Source: Candidatus Anstonellales archaeon (GTDB lineage: Archaea; Micrarchaeota; Micrarchaeia; Anstonellales; CG1-02-47-40). Taken from it: a stretch of DNA of 64,000 nt. Below, in pieces: positions 9,278 through 19,334 of the stretch. Below the pieces are notes generated by a model, which was given only the letters and a program-made list of their open reading frames with translations, searched no databases and was not told where the DNA came from. The stretch lies in NCBI GenBank assembly GCA_038869735.1, contig JAWCQO010000005.1, positions 14,818-78,817 of the forward strand. Reading direction: 5' to 3'. The stretch's first letter is position 1, and each line of letters begins with the position of its first letter. Position numbers and translations under genes: made by a program.

Positions 9278-9409
9278 CTTGCGCTATCTAACTTCTAATC
9301 TTTGCTTTCTATAGTTGTTGCTGCCTATAGGGTAATAATATTGCCACAATATTGAAAACGAAGGATATAGGCTTCCTTGCGCTATCTGCCTCTAATCTTT
9401 GCTATCTAA
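9278..9409. repeat. imperfect direct repeat flanking a hairpin
   Basis: Copies at 9278-9311 and 9376-9409 share CTTGCGCTATCT and TCTAATCTTTGCT...TCTA with a few changes. They bracket the inverted repeat at 9323-9372, and the right copy just reaches the 3' end of the minus-strand operon. Confidence 0.7.
9323..9372. terminator. inverted repeat between convergent 23S and membrane-protein operon
   Basis: The outer arms GCCTATA/TATAGGC and inner arms AATATTG/CAATATT (3-base loop) form a two-level hairpin in the gap where the 23S unit and the leftward operon converge. A role in terminating or stabilising one or both transcripts is inferred from position only. Confidence 0.4.
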
Positions 9410-12400
9410 GTTTCCTCCTCGCATTTTAGCTGTTGATTTGACACAACGTTTGCAAAGACGCATGACTTGGAGATGTCAAGTCCGGGTTTACATGCTGGAA
9501 CGTCTCTTCCTCTGTTTCCATATATGATTGGGGTTACGTCTCTCCCTGCTACTTCCATTTTTGCATAGGTATGGTATACCTTTTCGTCAGGCTGAATCTG
9601 CCCGTCGAGATTGCTGTCCTCTTCGCTTGCTATGCAACACCTCATGGATGGAGGAAGTGACGCAAGATACTCAATGTACAGGAAGGATTCGTCTTGTTCT
9701 GTTTCTGGGTTGTTATAAGACATATTCTGAATGGAGGGTGGTTCTTTTACCGTGCCGTCAGTATAAGTACACTTAACAAAATCTTGAGATTCGTCCCCAT
9801 CGTAAGACGGATTTGTACAGAGTCTCTCGCTGCATACCTCTCTTCTTGCGCATAGAAGTGGGCATTTATAGCCGTAAGGCCAGTCATCTCCTGCTGGAAT
9901 ATCACACATAGAGCCATCTGCACAAATATTTGAAACGCCGGCTGTCTGCTCTGACTTTGTTCTTCTTTCACATGTGCACTTCTGGCTATCTGCAACCAAT
10001 CTAACATAAGTCGTTTTTGTTGATAAGTCAACGGTGAGCCTTGAGGCGTTTTGAATCACGCAAAATGGCTGCTCCTCTGGAGAGAGAGTCTCATTAAAAC
10101 CATAAGGTTGGAGTTCATTTCTTGGCTCATGGATTCCTATAATTCCACTGGAGGATAAGTTTGACGAGAGTTTTATTAGCTCCTGAATCAGTCGCGCCCT
10201 GTCTATATCTTGCCAGCTGTCACACTGAGGAGCCTCTGTTGCCCTTTCTCCAAAGTATATGAGGGATGGTAAGTTGAAATCCATAAGAAGCTTTCTTGAA
10301 GCGTTTGTCAAGTTTGTTGCCATCAGGAGCGCTTGCTCTTCCGGGGACAGCGCGCAGAACGACGGATTTCCTCCTGAATAATAAGCCATTTCGGGAATAT
10401 AGGGCATTATGATTATCAGGTCAAGCTCTTTTAAAAATTCAGTGTCTATCGTACCTGGCGAGGGCGTGTGCACTACTCTTTTGTAAGTTATCCCGTTAAT
10501 TGTTTGTACGTTTCCGTCTGCCTGCTCATTTAGGAGCAAGGCATAAGAAATTGCATTAACGTCTTGCATTGGAATAGCCTCGCCATCTAAAGTCGGTGAA
10601 ACGCCTCTAAGGGCAGGAATTATGACTGCAGTTAGGGCGTGAGGAAACTTGCGTTTGTAGTATATGACTTTGTTTTTTATGTCTTCTATCTTAGAGGTGT
10701 TTCGCAGAAGGTACTGTTGTCCGTTGTTGTTTAGAATTGTAACCTCTGAGAGGTTAATAGTGTGAAGAGCAAGTATTGTTGTTCCTTGGTCCTTTAGGTA
10801 TTTTGCAAGATTTGCTGGAAGAAATGTGTCGAATTTGTTTTGTGGTGAGAGTCTACAGGAGTAATAGGAGTAACATTCTGAAGGATTGTGTTGCTCGCAC
10901 CACCCGTTTGATGCACAGGCACTACCGGTCCATTCACATGATGGAGAATCTTCGCATCGAAGCATGGTTTTGTCTTCGCAGTCGCCTATACAGGAAAAAG
11001 AAGTTACATTTGCTAAATACGGAAGCGTGTTTGGAACAACAAGAATTGGAAGAGTGGAGGCTTTTTGATATTTTTGTATTTTTACATGGAGGTAGTTTGG
11101 GTCTGGCAAAAACGAGGGACCTTGGGCAGTCATTGTTGGATGGGGTGATTGGTTGGGTTGTTCGTCTTGGACATACACTGTCACACCCTTTGCGTCTGTG
11201 TCGTTGTATGACTTAAAGGGAGAGGGAGGCGCACAGTCATAACAATATCCATTGGAAGCTGTGCATTCCCCATAGCTCTCGCTTTGAGTAAGGCAAACTG
11301 GAGTGTTTTGCTCGGTAGGCGAAATTTGTTGCACTGCACTGGTAGAAAGTGAGCAGGGCTCGCACCCTCCCCAAGAGTAGATGAGAAGTTGGCCTTCGCG
11401 CTCTGGGTCGGAAAGACAGTCTCCAAAAAGGATTTTTCCAGCATCTTGGCCTTCTCCTTGGTGTGGAGTGATAAGCACAAGGGTTTGGGTTCTTGTTGGT
11501 TCCCAGAAAAGTTCATGGGGCCACCAATCTAAACTGCCTCCCTCATGATCAAAGAATTTAAGCTCGAAAATAGTGAATGTGCCGTATCTTATGTGAAAAT
11601 CAGTTCCAAGCCTCATGTTGCAGGCGCTAAGAAGTGGTATTCTTTGTTTTATTTCTTGTTCTGTGTAGTGGGAGTTGTACAGGACAGTATAGGCACGAGA
11701 AGTTTCATTAGAAGTCGTTGTTTTGGACATGTCTATCTCTAGCGGGCCTTCGAGTCTGTTGTTCTCGTACCAGTATCTGCAATTATAATGGTTATCGCCT
11801 ATCTGACCAACTCCTTGTTGATTTTCACCACTGCCTACTGAAATTGAGTGACAGATATACAGCGTATCAGACCACCTATCATTAGGGAATAGAGTTCTTT
11901 CATCTGGAATTGGTGGAATTGCTCTTTCAGGCTGTCCTTCGTATGGGCAGAAGTCTTGATTTCCAAGGCCTTGATAACCTCGGGAGTCTCCGTCTCTAGA
12001 AAATGAATAAGTATTGCCGTCAATTGTAGCAGTACAGCGAAAGGTTTGGGAACTGCCGCTGTTAGAAAAGTTGCCTCCTGTGCAAACATAACATGCTGAA
12101 CCGACCGATGTATCTCGCGGATGAATAGTAGCTCTCATAGGAAGTTTTTCGTTAGCAGAAAGAGCGTTTACCTTGCACTTTGTCTTTCCAAAGCTATCGA
12201 TGTAGCAGCCGCAGTCAACGGGCGTTCCGTCTTTAAGAATGCATTTGTTGGTTGGGAGTATATTCTTGTTGCAGATGCCAGAGTAGCACTCCCCGTTTGA
12301 TTGGCAAAGCGCACTTGCGCCCGGAATTATGTTTAGGATTTTTGAGTTGCGATTATCACACAGTTCTGGCCCTACCTGCTCTTCGTTGTCAAGCCTGTTG

Positions 12401-13701
12401 TTGGAATTTTCATCCAAGTAGCAAACGCAGCCTGGTTCTGGGCAGTAGCCGTTTGCTATTTCAAATTCGTATTGTTCTTTTATTTTGGAGATATAATAAT
12501 CGGTGTCTATTTTTTTTGTAGTCTCTGTTGCGTAAAGCGTGCCATTGGGCCTTGAAATATTTAATTTTTCTTCTGTTGTTACATATTGACTTCTTGCTAA
12601 GAATGGTAGATATACTCTCTCATCAGCCTGTCCTGTTGGGAGAGAGCATGAACGCTGTGGGTAGCAATTATCCATGCACGCTCCTTTGCTTGAGTACTGC
12701 TTTCCTGTGCTGGCACAAGTCCACTTTATTCTCTTTACTATGGATATGTTAAACTCCTTTGTCCAGTGGCACTCGCCGCCGTCGCCGTATTTATAGTCCT
12801 CGCATGGTGTTCCCCTTAGAAGCTCATCTATGTTTGAATAACAGTTTGCTGTTATAAGTACACCCGAAGGAGAATTTACGGGGTGGGCTTCGCCCCATTT
12901 AGTTGTATACCCGATAAGGTAGCCTTTGAGTGGCCCTGATGCAAACTGCCGCTCAACGTAATTTAGATATCTGTCTTTTTGGTATTTGTTATAATCACTA
13001 AAGCCGCAGAAGACATCTGAGATGGGAGTATAAAGGCGCGCCTCTTCGAATGTTGAGAAATTGTTTGCGACTCCAAAGCGGAATGTGTTTATGAACGCTG
13101 TCGGAGACGACTTAAATTCCCTATTTGTCTCTTTGTTGAGTGGCTTGAAAGAACAGAAAGTTCCAAACAGCCCCTCCGGAACATCTGTAAAATCAAAAGA
13201 AGAAGTAGAGAAGGCGGTTGGGTTTAGGTCTTGTGGTTGGGGTAGTGCTCGGTCTCGTGCATTAAGGTAGTCAGACAAACTCATAGATATGCGTGGGTTA
13301 TAGGAGGTCCTGCCGCAAATCATTGCCGCGCAGTCTGGCGCTATACAGGGGTCAGATGGAATTTGGCCGCAAACGGGGATTTTGCTGTCTACACCATTGA
13401 CACAGCCTGGTGGACACCATTGAGGATTTCCATTTGCATCTGCTGGACAGATAGAAGGGTCGCAGTAATATGTGCAGTTTAGCCTTTCATTTTCGGGACC
13501 TAAATCTGATATGCTTGGGCATTCAAGCCTCTGGCTTCCATTGAGGCTTAGAACATCTCTACATTGAAAGCTTGAGGTGTAGTTACCTGAAGCGCAACAA
13601 GAAGTGTATGCGGTTTGAGCAACGCATCCGACAAGAAAAAGGAGAGGGGATATCACTAAAATGAACGAGCCGATTGATGCCGAAACTGAAATCTTTTTCA
13701 T
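9406..13701 (-). CDS. giant cysteine-rich secreted or lipid-anchored surface protein
   Basis: This 1,431-aa protein is the last gene of the seven-gene operon. The N-terminus has a hydrophobic signal ending in LFLVGC, a lipobox-like site that would put the lipid on Cys26. The rest lacks an obvious second membrane helix and is very rich in cysteine pairs and N-glycosylation sequons. A calcium-loop-like DENSNNRLDNEE occurs near residue 425. A cysteine-poorer block (about 960-1240) contains LDLIIIMPYIPEMAYY and SSSGIIGIHEPR, which look like strands of an alpha/beta barrel, possibly a hydrolase-like domain. It starts four bases after the upstream stop. A role as the exposed part of the membrane complex encoded upstream is inference. 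Confidence 0.8.
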   Translation of the reverse strand: MKKISVSASIGSFILVISPLLFLVGCVAQTAYTSCCASGNYTSSFQCRDVLSLNGSQRLECPSISDLGPENERLNCTYYCDPSICPADANGNPQWCPPGCVNGVDSKIPVCGQIPSDPCIAPDCAAMICGRTSYNPRISMSLSDYLNARDRALPQPQDLNPTAFSTSSFDFTDVPEGLFGTFCSFKPLNKETNREFKSSPTAFINTFRFGVANNFSTFEEARLYTPISDVFCGFSDYNKYQKDRYLNYVERQFASGPLKGYLIGYTTKWGEAHPVNSPSGVLITANCYSNIDELLRGTPCEDYKYGDGGECHWTKEFNISIVKRIKWTCASTGKQYSSKGACMDNCYPQRSCSLPTGQADERVYLPFLARSQYVTTEEKLNISRPNGTLYATETTKKIDTDYYISKIKEQYEFEIANGYCPEPGCVCYLDENSNNRLDNEEQVGPELCDNRNSKILNIIPGASALCQSNGECYSGICNKNILPTNKCILKDGTPVDCGCYIDSFGKTKCKVNALSANEKLPMRATIHPRDTSVGSACYVCTGGNFSNSGSSQTFRCTATIDGNTYSFSRDGDSRGYQGLGNQDFCPYEGQPERAIPPIPDERTLFPNDRWSDTLYICHSISVGSGENQQGVGQIGDNHYNCRYWYENNRLEGPLEIDMSKTTTSNETSRAYTVLYNSHYTEQEIKQRIPLLSACNMRLGTDFHIRYGTFTIFELKFFDHEGGSLDWWPHELFWEPTRTQTLVLITPHQGEGQDAGKILFGDCLSDPEREGQLLIYSWGGCEPCSLSTSAVQQISPTEQNTPVCLTQSESYGECTASNGYCYDCAPPSPFKSYNDTDAKGVTVYVQDEQPNQSPHPTMTAQGPSFLPDPNYLHVKIQKYQKASTLPILVVPNTLPYLANVTSFSCIGDCEDKTMLRCEDSPSCEWTGSACASNGWCEQHNPSECYSYYSCRLSPQNKFDTFLPANLAKYLKDQGTTILALHTINLSEVTILNNNGQQYLLRNTSKIEDIKNKVIYYKRKFPHALTAVIIPALRGVSPTLDGEAIPMQDVNAISYALLLNEQADGNVQTINGITYKRVVHTPSPGTIDTEFLKELDLIIIMPYIPEMAYYSGGNPSFCALSPEEQALLMATNLTNASRKLLMDFNLPSLIYFGERATEAPQCDSWQDIDRARLIQELIKLSSNLSSSGIIGIHEPRNELQPYGFNETLSPEEQPFCVIQNASRLTVDLSTKTTYVRLVADSQKCTCERRTKSEQTAGVSNICADGSMCDIPAGDDWPYGYKCPLLCARREVCSERLCTNPSYDGDESQDFVKCTYTDGTVKEPPSIQNMSYNNPETEQDESFLYIEYLASLPPSMRCCIASEEDSNLDGQIQPDEKVYHTYAKMEVAGRDVTPIIYGNRGRDVPACKPGLDISKSCVFANVVSNQQLKCEEET

Positions 13702-13705
13702 GTAC

Positions 13706-14746
13706 TCATATCACCTTTGATATAGCTGAAGTAAGTTCTCCTAATTCCCCTCCAAGGAGTGGTGTTATTATGCGCACAAAAATAAGAGTTAGAGCAAAAG
13801 CAATAAATGGATAGTACATTATACCGATGGTAAGGGTTGCAAGCTCTGATGAGAAGAGTTCAAATGTACTTCTGCTTATGTCAACGTTCTGGGTTATTGT
13901 TGAAAGTGTAACTGATGCGCCAGAAAAACCGGCATAGCATGCATTGAACACCTCTGTTTTTGGAGTGACGTCTATATCGCCGGATCCGTGAGCATATGCT
14001 GGATCCATAACGACATAGAATGCAGGGAGTATAAAATAAAAGCCCATCGCAACGGCTATAAGAAGGCCTCCGGCCCCTCTTGTAAATTGAAATATTCGAA
14101 GGAGGATGCCAAGAGGAAGAAAAACTGACAGCATATTCTTCTCTATATAATCGAGGAAGATGTATTGCGCGTGTAGATGGATAAGGAGTGGAGTTATTTT
14201 TGAGCCAAGAAGATGGGCGCGCTCAACATCTCCACGCAAGAACCAGTCACCGCAGTAAACCTGAATGCCTACAAAGCTCAAACAAAATGCAGCTTGCTTT
14301 TCGGTTTCTTTGTTTTGTTCAAAAATTCTCTGATACATTTTGTCAAGAAAGTTTATTTTTTCCTGTATTCTGCACTTTGCAAAGGATATTGGGTTTCCGA
14401 TTATAAGTCCGTTTTGGTCGATTGAAAATGTTATCGGCTGTCCTCCACACTCTATTGCGGTATCTTGGCCTATTATTATTGCAATGGTGATAAATGCGGC
14501 TAGGTTGACAAGATTTATAAGCATGACTATGAGGATTGATGATGCAGATGCCTGAAGCATCTCTGAAATGGCCCAGCGCTTTATATTTTCAAGAGATAAT
14601 GACCTTCCAATGACGTATACTATTGTAAAGAAGAAAATGCATAGTGCTACTGCTGAAAGCGCAACGGCATTCCACCCAAGGCCTTCCCAGACGGAGATGA
14701 GGCCTGTGGTTGAGCCATAAGATTGGAGGATGTATGCGGGCTCCAT
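13706..14746 (-). CDS. VirB6/CedA-like polytopic membrane protein (paralogue 6)
   Basis: This is the smallest ectodomain version of the operon's repeated core: 346 aa with about six membrane segments and no large cysteine-rich domain. It shows three shared landmarks. These are a helix after TM1 with IKRWAISEMLQ, the motif LPLGILLRIFQFTRGAGG leading into a long hydrophobic helix ending in LPAFYV, and a C-terminal helix ending LLGGELGELTSAI. The loop between TM2 and TM3 has a few cysteines (AIECGG, FAKCRI, VYCGDW). Its ATG directly follows the stop of the upstream gene. Similarity to VirB6/TrbL or CedA is inferred from topology and context. Confidence 0.75.
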   Translation of the reverse strand: MEPAYILQSYGSTTGLISVWEGLGWNAVALSAVALCIFFFTIVYVIGRSLSLENIKRWAISEMLQASASSILIVMLINLVNLAAFITIAIIIGQDTAIECGGQPITFSIDQNGLIIGNPISFAKCRIQEKINFLDKMYQRIFEQNKETEKQAAFCLSFVGIQVYCGDWFLRGDVERAHLLGSKITPLLIHLHAQYIFLDYIEKNMLSVFLPLGILLRIFQFTRGAGGLLIAVAMGFYFILPAFYVVMDPAYAHGSGDIDVTPKTEVFNACYAGFSGASVTLSTITQNVDISRSTFELFSSELATLTIGIMYYPFIAFALTLIFVRIITPLLGGELGELTSAISKVI

Positions 14747-15757
14747 TCATATCAACCTCGATAATCTTCCTGCATCAACCTCTTGTCCTAACAATCCTGA
14801 AACCTGCGATATAGCCGCAACAACAACAATAAGATTGATGGAAGTTATAAAGACTGAACCAAAGAATATTAGAGTTGCATTTTTTATAAGGAAGATAACG
14901 TCTGTACCTTCTTGGATTGTAGAGGAGTAAATCGCTGGAAAGAAAAGGCCCTCCAACATCAAGAGGAACGGAAAGAAGATGTAAAGCGCGACTCCAAGGC
15001 CTATCAGGGAACCTCCAAACATGCGCATAAATGGTATGCTGCGAAGTATGATACCCCAAACAAGGCAGAAGATGAGAAAGGAGTTAGTATAATCGGTGCC
15101 TACAAGAAGAATGTTATAGACGCCTATCTGCGCAAGGATGGTAGCAAGGGATATTAGAGACGAGTTCATAAACAAAGTGAGAACTGCGTTGTGTGCCTGC
15201 ACTCCGGATTCTGGATTTAAAGAAACTCCAGAACCCCCAAGGATGCAGAGGGTTTTGCAGTTCCATAGTGTGAGAGTCAATTTCCTTTCATTTAGGCCTA
15301 TAATTTCGCGTAGATTATAAAACGTAGAATAGGAGATTGTTTGCATATAGACTAAAAACTTTTTTGCTGCAGTGTAGACGTTGTCTGACTCCTGAAAATC
15401 TACATTGGCTTGAGATTCAATAGGTATCTGCGGAAGGTTGGTGAGCGTTACTGCGCTTCCTACCTCAATAGAGCAGAAGAGCGTCAAAATTTGGAGTATT
15501 AGTGCAATTATAATGGCAGTGCTGATAAGTTGCATAACTTCATCTTTTGACCAGGCCACTAGCCGAGGATAGCTGAGAAACTCTCCAGCAGCATATGTTA
15601 TTGCTATCAGTCCTGCAAGTGCCGCAAATCCCGCGGTTGCGTAAGAGATTGCAGGCGAAAATAGATTTTGTGGCTGCTCACATATCGCTTGTTGGGAAAA
15701 TGCAAACCCTCCGAGGGCAAGAACAAAAAATAATAGTGTGTTGTTTGTTCTTATCAT
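14747..15757 (-). CDS. VirB6/CedA-like polytopic membrane protein (paralogue 5)
   Basis: The protein has 336 aa with a signal peptide (FFVLALGGFAFSQQ), then TM segments with the shared core: LVAWSKDEVMQLISTA after TM1, VWGIILRSIPFMRMFGG before the long middle helix ending FFPFLLML, and the C-terminal LLGQEVDAGRLSRLI. The start is the ATG at 15757, which overlaps the upstream TGA as ATGA; a longer frame to 15817 would lie inside the upstream gene. It has few cysteines and no large ectodomain. Topology predicts an integral subunit of a membrane channel or pore. Confidence 0.75.
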   Translation of the reverse strand: MIRTNNTLLFFVLALGGFAFSQQAICEQPQNLFSPAISYATAGFAALAGLIAITYAAGEFLSYPRLVAWSKDEVMQLISTAIIIALILQILTLFCSIEVGSAVTLTNLPQIPIESQANVDFQESDNVYTAAKKFLVYMQTISYSTFYNLREIIGLNERKLTLTLWNCKTLCILGGSGVSLNPESGVQAHNAVLTLFMNSSLISLATILAQIGVYNILLVGTDYTNSFLIFCLVWGIILRSIPFMRMFGGSLIGLGVALYIFFPFLLMLEGLFFPAIYSSTIQEGTDVIFLIKNATLIFFGSVFITSINLIVVVAAISQVSGLLGQEVDAGRLSRLI

Positions 15758-17034
15758 TGCGACAACCTCACAAGGGTCGATATGTCTATTTGAGAGCCAA
15801 ACATTGCTGCAAGCCACTGGATAAACAGAAGCGTTATTGTTAGGTTCAGCGCAGTCGCAAATATGGAGCGCAGATATACTTGAAAGATGAGTGGTTCAAA
15901 GTTGTAAATGCTTTTGTTATCGCCTATTTCTGTTTGGCCGATTAATGGTTCGATGAATTTTTCGCGTGTGCTTGCGTAGGAAAAATCAAATGGGTCGCAT
16001 GTTTGAGTGCGAATCGTATTTGCAAGATTAGAATTTTGGTTGCTTCTGTAAGCTTGCAAGTACTCATTAGAGTCTAAAATTTCTCCAAAAAGAATTTTTT
16101 CTGAAAAAAGGAAAGTAAGCGGCAGGACAAGGTATAGCCCAGCTGCAAATGCTATTAACGTTCCACCTACTTTTCGCGTGAAGTTGAAAGTGCGAAGGAA
16201 GATTCCTATAGGAAGCAGGATAGAGAAAGCATAATTCTTTGCAAAGCTCATGATAAGGAAAATTGCCTGAAAATCTGTAACAGCAAGAGACAATGATGTT
16301 GTCGCATGGGTGATGGAAGGGCGCATTGCATTTATGGCGGAACATGTGATTATTGAATACCCAACACCTAATATTGAGCAATAGCCGGATTTTGAGCCTT
16401 CTTGTCCCGATTTCTTTGAAATTTCAAGATAGTTTGAGAGTAGGTCTTCGTAATTGCTCTTTACATCTTCAAGGGTTGCAAACGCGTAGTCATAAAATGT
16501 CCCCTCTACTTCTGCCCCACCAGCTAAAGACTTAAATGCTGGGAGGAGAGAGGCGTCTAGATAATAAGCCATGCTAGTAAGAGAAGCTAGAATCAGTGCT
16601 GTAAAGATAAGTTGGGTCAGCTCATCTTTAGTATAGGTTTTTAGTTCAGTTATATTGAAGACGGAGCTACCCATATAAAGTAGCGATATTAATGAAGCGG
16701 AGATAAGAAAAGCTATGAGTACTAGAGGAAGCCATTGTGACTGGCAACGGCAGTTAGAGCATGAGGCAGTTAAAGGACATCCGCCTCTTAGTTCTACTGC
16801 AGAAACTTCGCACTCCTCGCCTTGGTCAAGAACTCCGTTTCCACAGATTGGAAGCTGAACGTTGACGTTTTCTGCAATACATTCGCCGTTTTGGCAGATA
16901 TAACCTTCTTGACATGGAGGGGAGCAGAGTGCAGCGTTTCCTCCTTCTCCAGCGGAGAAAAGAACAGCTGAGGCTAGGATAATGAAAAAGAGCTCAAGTA
17001 TCAACGCCTTTTGTTGCTTCATTTTGCTCCACAT
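15754..17034 (-). CDS. VirB6/CedA-like membrane protein with one cysteine-rich repeat (paralogue 4)
   Basis: The protein is about 426 aa. A signal peptide (about 8-30) is followed by a short cysteine-rich ectodomain with a CGNGVLDQGEECE repeat. The membrane core then has ELKTYTKDELTQLIFTA, LPIGIFLRTFNFTRKVGG and the C-terminal MFGSQIDISTLVRLSQ. The ATG at 17034 overlaps the upstream TGA; another ATG at 17019 is possible. The repeat resembles the Myxococcus-type disulphide repeat found in surface proteins of many microbes. Confidence 0.78.
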   Translation of the reverse strand: MWSKMKQQKALILELFFIILASAVLFSAGEGGNAALCSPPCQEGYICQNGECIAENVNVQLPICGNGVLDQGEECEVSAVELRGGCPLTASCSNCRCQSQWLPLVLIAFLISASLISLLYMGSSVFNITELKTYTKDELTQLIFTALILASLTSMAYYLDASLLPAFKSLAGGAEVEGTFYDYAFATLEDVKSNYEDLLSNYLEISKKSGQEGSKSGYCSILGVGYSIITCSAINAMRPSITHATTSLSLAVTDFQAIFLIMSFAKNYAFSILLPIGIFLRTFNFTRKVGGTLIAFAAGLYLVLPLTFLFSEKILFGEILDSNEYLQAYRSNQNSNLANTIRTQTCDPFDFSYASTREKFIEPLIGQTEIGDNKSIYNFEPLIFQVYLRSIFATALNLTITLLFIQWLAAMFGSQIDISTLVRLSQ

Positions 17035-19334
17035 CACAAAAATCTTGATATTCCCGGAAGTTCTATATCTCCTCCGAATGTTTGGGAAAAAACTCTAATG
17101 AATGCTATCAAGACAACTATATTAAAGAGTGGAAGAACGTAAGCAGGAATTGCAAGCACACCTACATTTTTTGTGTCACTCATGGTTGTTTTTGCTCCTG
17201 TCTGGCTGGATATAAAGCCTGCAGGGGTAAAATCGCGTGAAGCGGCGGTTGGGAGATTGCAAACTTCTGCACAATTTGTCCGTATTGGGGGTATTGTGGT
17301 GCAGTCATCATCACATTTGAGGCACGAAGTGCAAAGTGATGGCGGTGAGTCTGTTGTGAAATTGCTTTTGCATTCCTTGTTGCAATATGGTTCAAGGCAA
17401 CTTGCGGGACAGTTTATGTCTCCAGCGTCTGCAACTCTGCACCTTTTTGGGCATGCAGAACATGTTCCGTCGGGTTGTGGTTGTATTGAGCCGTAGTTTT
17501 GACGAGTTGGAAAGTTTGCACAGTTTTGAGAGGGAGAGGGGATCTGAATTCCACAATAAGCTCGACAGGCAACACAGGAAGGGTTGGTCCTACAATGTAA
17601 TTGGAAGTAGTTGTCAGCGTCCTCATTGTCTTGGATGTTGGCGATGCGGCATTCGCGCTGGCAGCTTCCGCAAAGGGTAAGGCAGTCAAGTAGTTTTGGG
17701 TCTGGAATCCCTATCCTGCAGTTTGGTTCGTTTTCGCTTCTTCCCATTGGGCAATGTTCTTCTGTACATTCCTCGCATGCTTTCCAGACAGATTCTCCGT
17801 TTTCCTGCACTGGAAAGTCTGATGGCTTTGGAATTCTCCAATAGCCATCGACGGGGTCGTTTGGGTCATCATCTGACTTATCATCCGGATAAAGTGGATT
17901 GAAGTAATAAACACGACAAAAGTCTGGGCATAGTGTGCACTTGCCTTGGCATTCTGGCGACATATAACTGACTGAATTTATTATTGCACATCCAGATATA
18001 TAGCAGCCATCTTGAGAATCTTCTATTCTATTTGCTCTGGAGCAAGTATTTTCACCAAATAACTGTTTGATTTCCTCCGGGGGGTCGGGTTTTTCGTCAT
18101 CAGAAAAACATGTTGTCCTCTCGCGATAAGGGACATATGCTTGGTTGTCTGAATTCAGCTTACTTTTTCCTCCAACCTTACACTCGTCCGGGCAAGTGGA
18201 GCAAACGGCCCGTACATCAACGTCCTTAACTATTTGACCTGCGTGTTCAGAGTCTTCTGCTATGAGATCTGATTTGGTGCAAGAAGGATTTTGGATAGGA
18301 TAGGGAATTTCTCTACATATGGAGGGACATGAGAGGATTACGGTTTGGCCAGTTATAGTCTCACCTTCTTGATTTACAACCATTTGATTTGTCAGTTGTC
18401 TCTTGCAACTTCCAAGCTCTTCGCAAGTGTTTATTTTCGGTGGGTTGAAAGTGCATTCTCCAGGACAATAATCTGGAGGTGGGGAGACCATCTGGTCTCC
18501 AAACACTGCAACTTTTAGAGTAAACCAAGAAAAGACGTAGAGCATTGGCCAGACTAAAAGCAGGGATATTCCGATTGCAAGTAAAAGCCCTCCTAATCTG
18601 CGCGAAAAGAAAAATGTGCGGAGGATAACTCCATAAAAAATGAGCACAGATGAAAGAGATGCTGACTGCGGGTTATTTGTTGAAGCCAGATTGGATAGAA
18701 AGCTTTTTTGGGTGGCAAGCGAAGAGTATATCCCTGAGAGAACATCGAAGTTGTATGAATATCTTTCTGTGTACATGGAATAGCCGGCATTTTTTCCTGA
18801 ATAATAAGCGGCCCAGAGTGTGTAGTACGTGTTGGTAGACACTCCTTCTCGCTCAGAGGATTTTTTTGCATTTTCAAACGCATCTATGAGATTTGATTTT
18901 AGCGTTGAGTTTGTAATTGAAAGAAGCGAATCTAAGTAGCACAAACCAAGCGAGATTACATACGGCTGATTCTGGATGGGTTGGCAGGCAAATTGGCCTG
19001 CTGTTATTGATAGTAGAAACGAAGAAAGGAACGAGAAAATAGCGATAAGAGAGATTATTATCAGAGCTGAAGCAAAGACTTGTGAGAGTTCTGTATTTGC
19101 CCAGACTTTTATTTCTGGGATGTTTAGCCCTATCCCAACAATATATGCAATAGAAACGATGGATAAGGAGATGGCCAGCGCGATTATTGATGCCGATTGC
19201 CAATTTCCATTTCCAAGAAATTGATTATATGTAAGATCTATGGGGGATAGCTGTAGGAGTGGCTGTGGGTACGAGAAAGTAGAGAATAGCAAAAGAACGA
19301 GGAGGATCTGCGTCTTTTTTAATTTTGTATTCAT
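17034..19334 (-). CDS. VirB6/CedA-like membrane protein with a large internal cysteine-rich domain (paralogue 3)
   Basis: The protein has 766 aa. The shared core begins at the N-terminus (IKVWANTELSQVFASALI; then VILRTFFFSRRLGGLLLAIG). Instead of a short loop before the last helix it carries about 430 residues packed with CxxC-type pairs (about 285-715), for example CSTCPDECK, CTLCPDFC and CGSCQREC, which look like repeated modules with many disulphides or metal sites. It ends with the C-terminal TM and TFGGDIELPGISRFL. The ectodomain thus sits at a different point in the fold than in the paralogues. Its start follows the upstream stop directly. Confidence 0.78.
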   Translation of the reverse strand: MNTKLKKTQILLVLLLFSTFSYPQPLLQLSPIDLTYNQFLGNGNWQSASIIALAISLSIVSIAYIVGIGLNIPEIKVWANTELSQVFASALIIISLIAIFSFLSSFLLSITAGQFACQPIQNQPYVISLGLCYLDSLLSITNSTLKSNLIDAFENAKKSSEREGVSTNTYYTLWAAYYSGKNAGYSMYTERYSYNFDVLSGIYSSLATQKSFLSNLASTNNPQSASLSSVLIFYGVILRTFFFSRRLGGLLLAIGISLLLVWPMLYVFSWFTLKVAVFGDQMVSPPPDYCPGECTFNPPKINTCEELGSCKRQLTNQMVVNQEGETITGQTVILSCPSICREIPYPIQNPSCTKSDLIAEDSEHAGQIVKDVDVRAVCSTCPDECKVGGKSKLNSDNQAYVPYRERTTCFSDDEKPDPPEEIKQLFGENTCSRANRIEDSQDGCYISGCAIINSVSYMSPECQGKCTLCPDFCRVYYFNPLYPDDKSDDDPNDPVDGYWRIPKPSDFPVQENGESVWKACEECTEEHCPMGRSENEPNCRIGIPDPKLLDCLTLCGSCQRECRIANIQDNEDADNYFQLHCRTNPSCVACRAYCGIQIPSPSQNCANFPTRQNYGSIQPQPDGTCSACPKRCRVADAGDINCPASCLEPYCNKECKSNFTTDSPPSLCTSCLKCDDDCTTIPPIRTNCAEVCNLPTAASRDFTPAGFISSQTGAKTTMSDTKNVGVLAIPAYVLPLFNIVVLIAFIRVFSQTFGGDIELPGISRFL

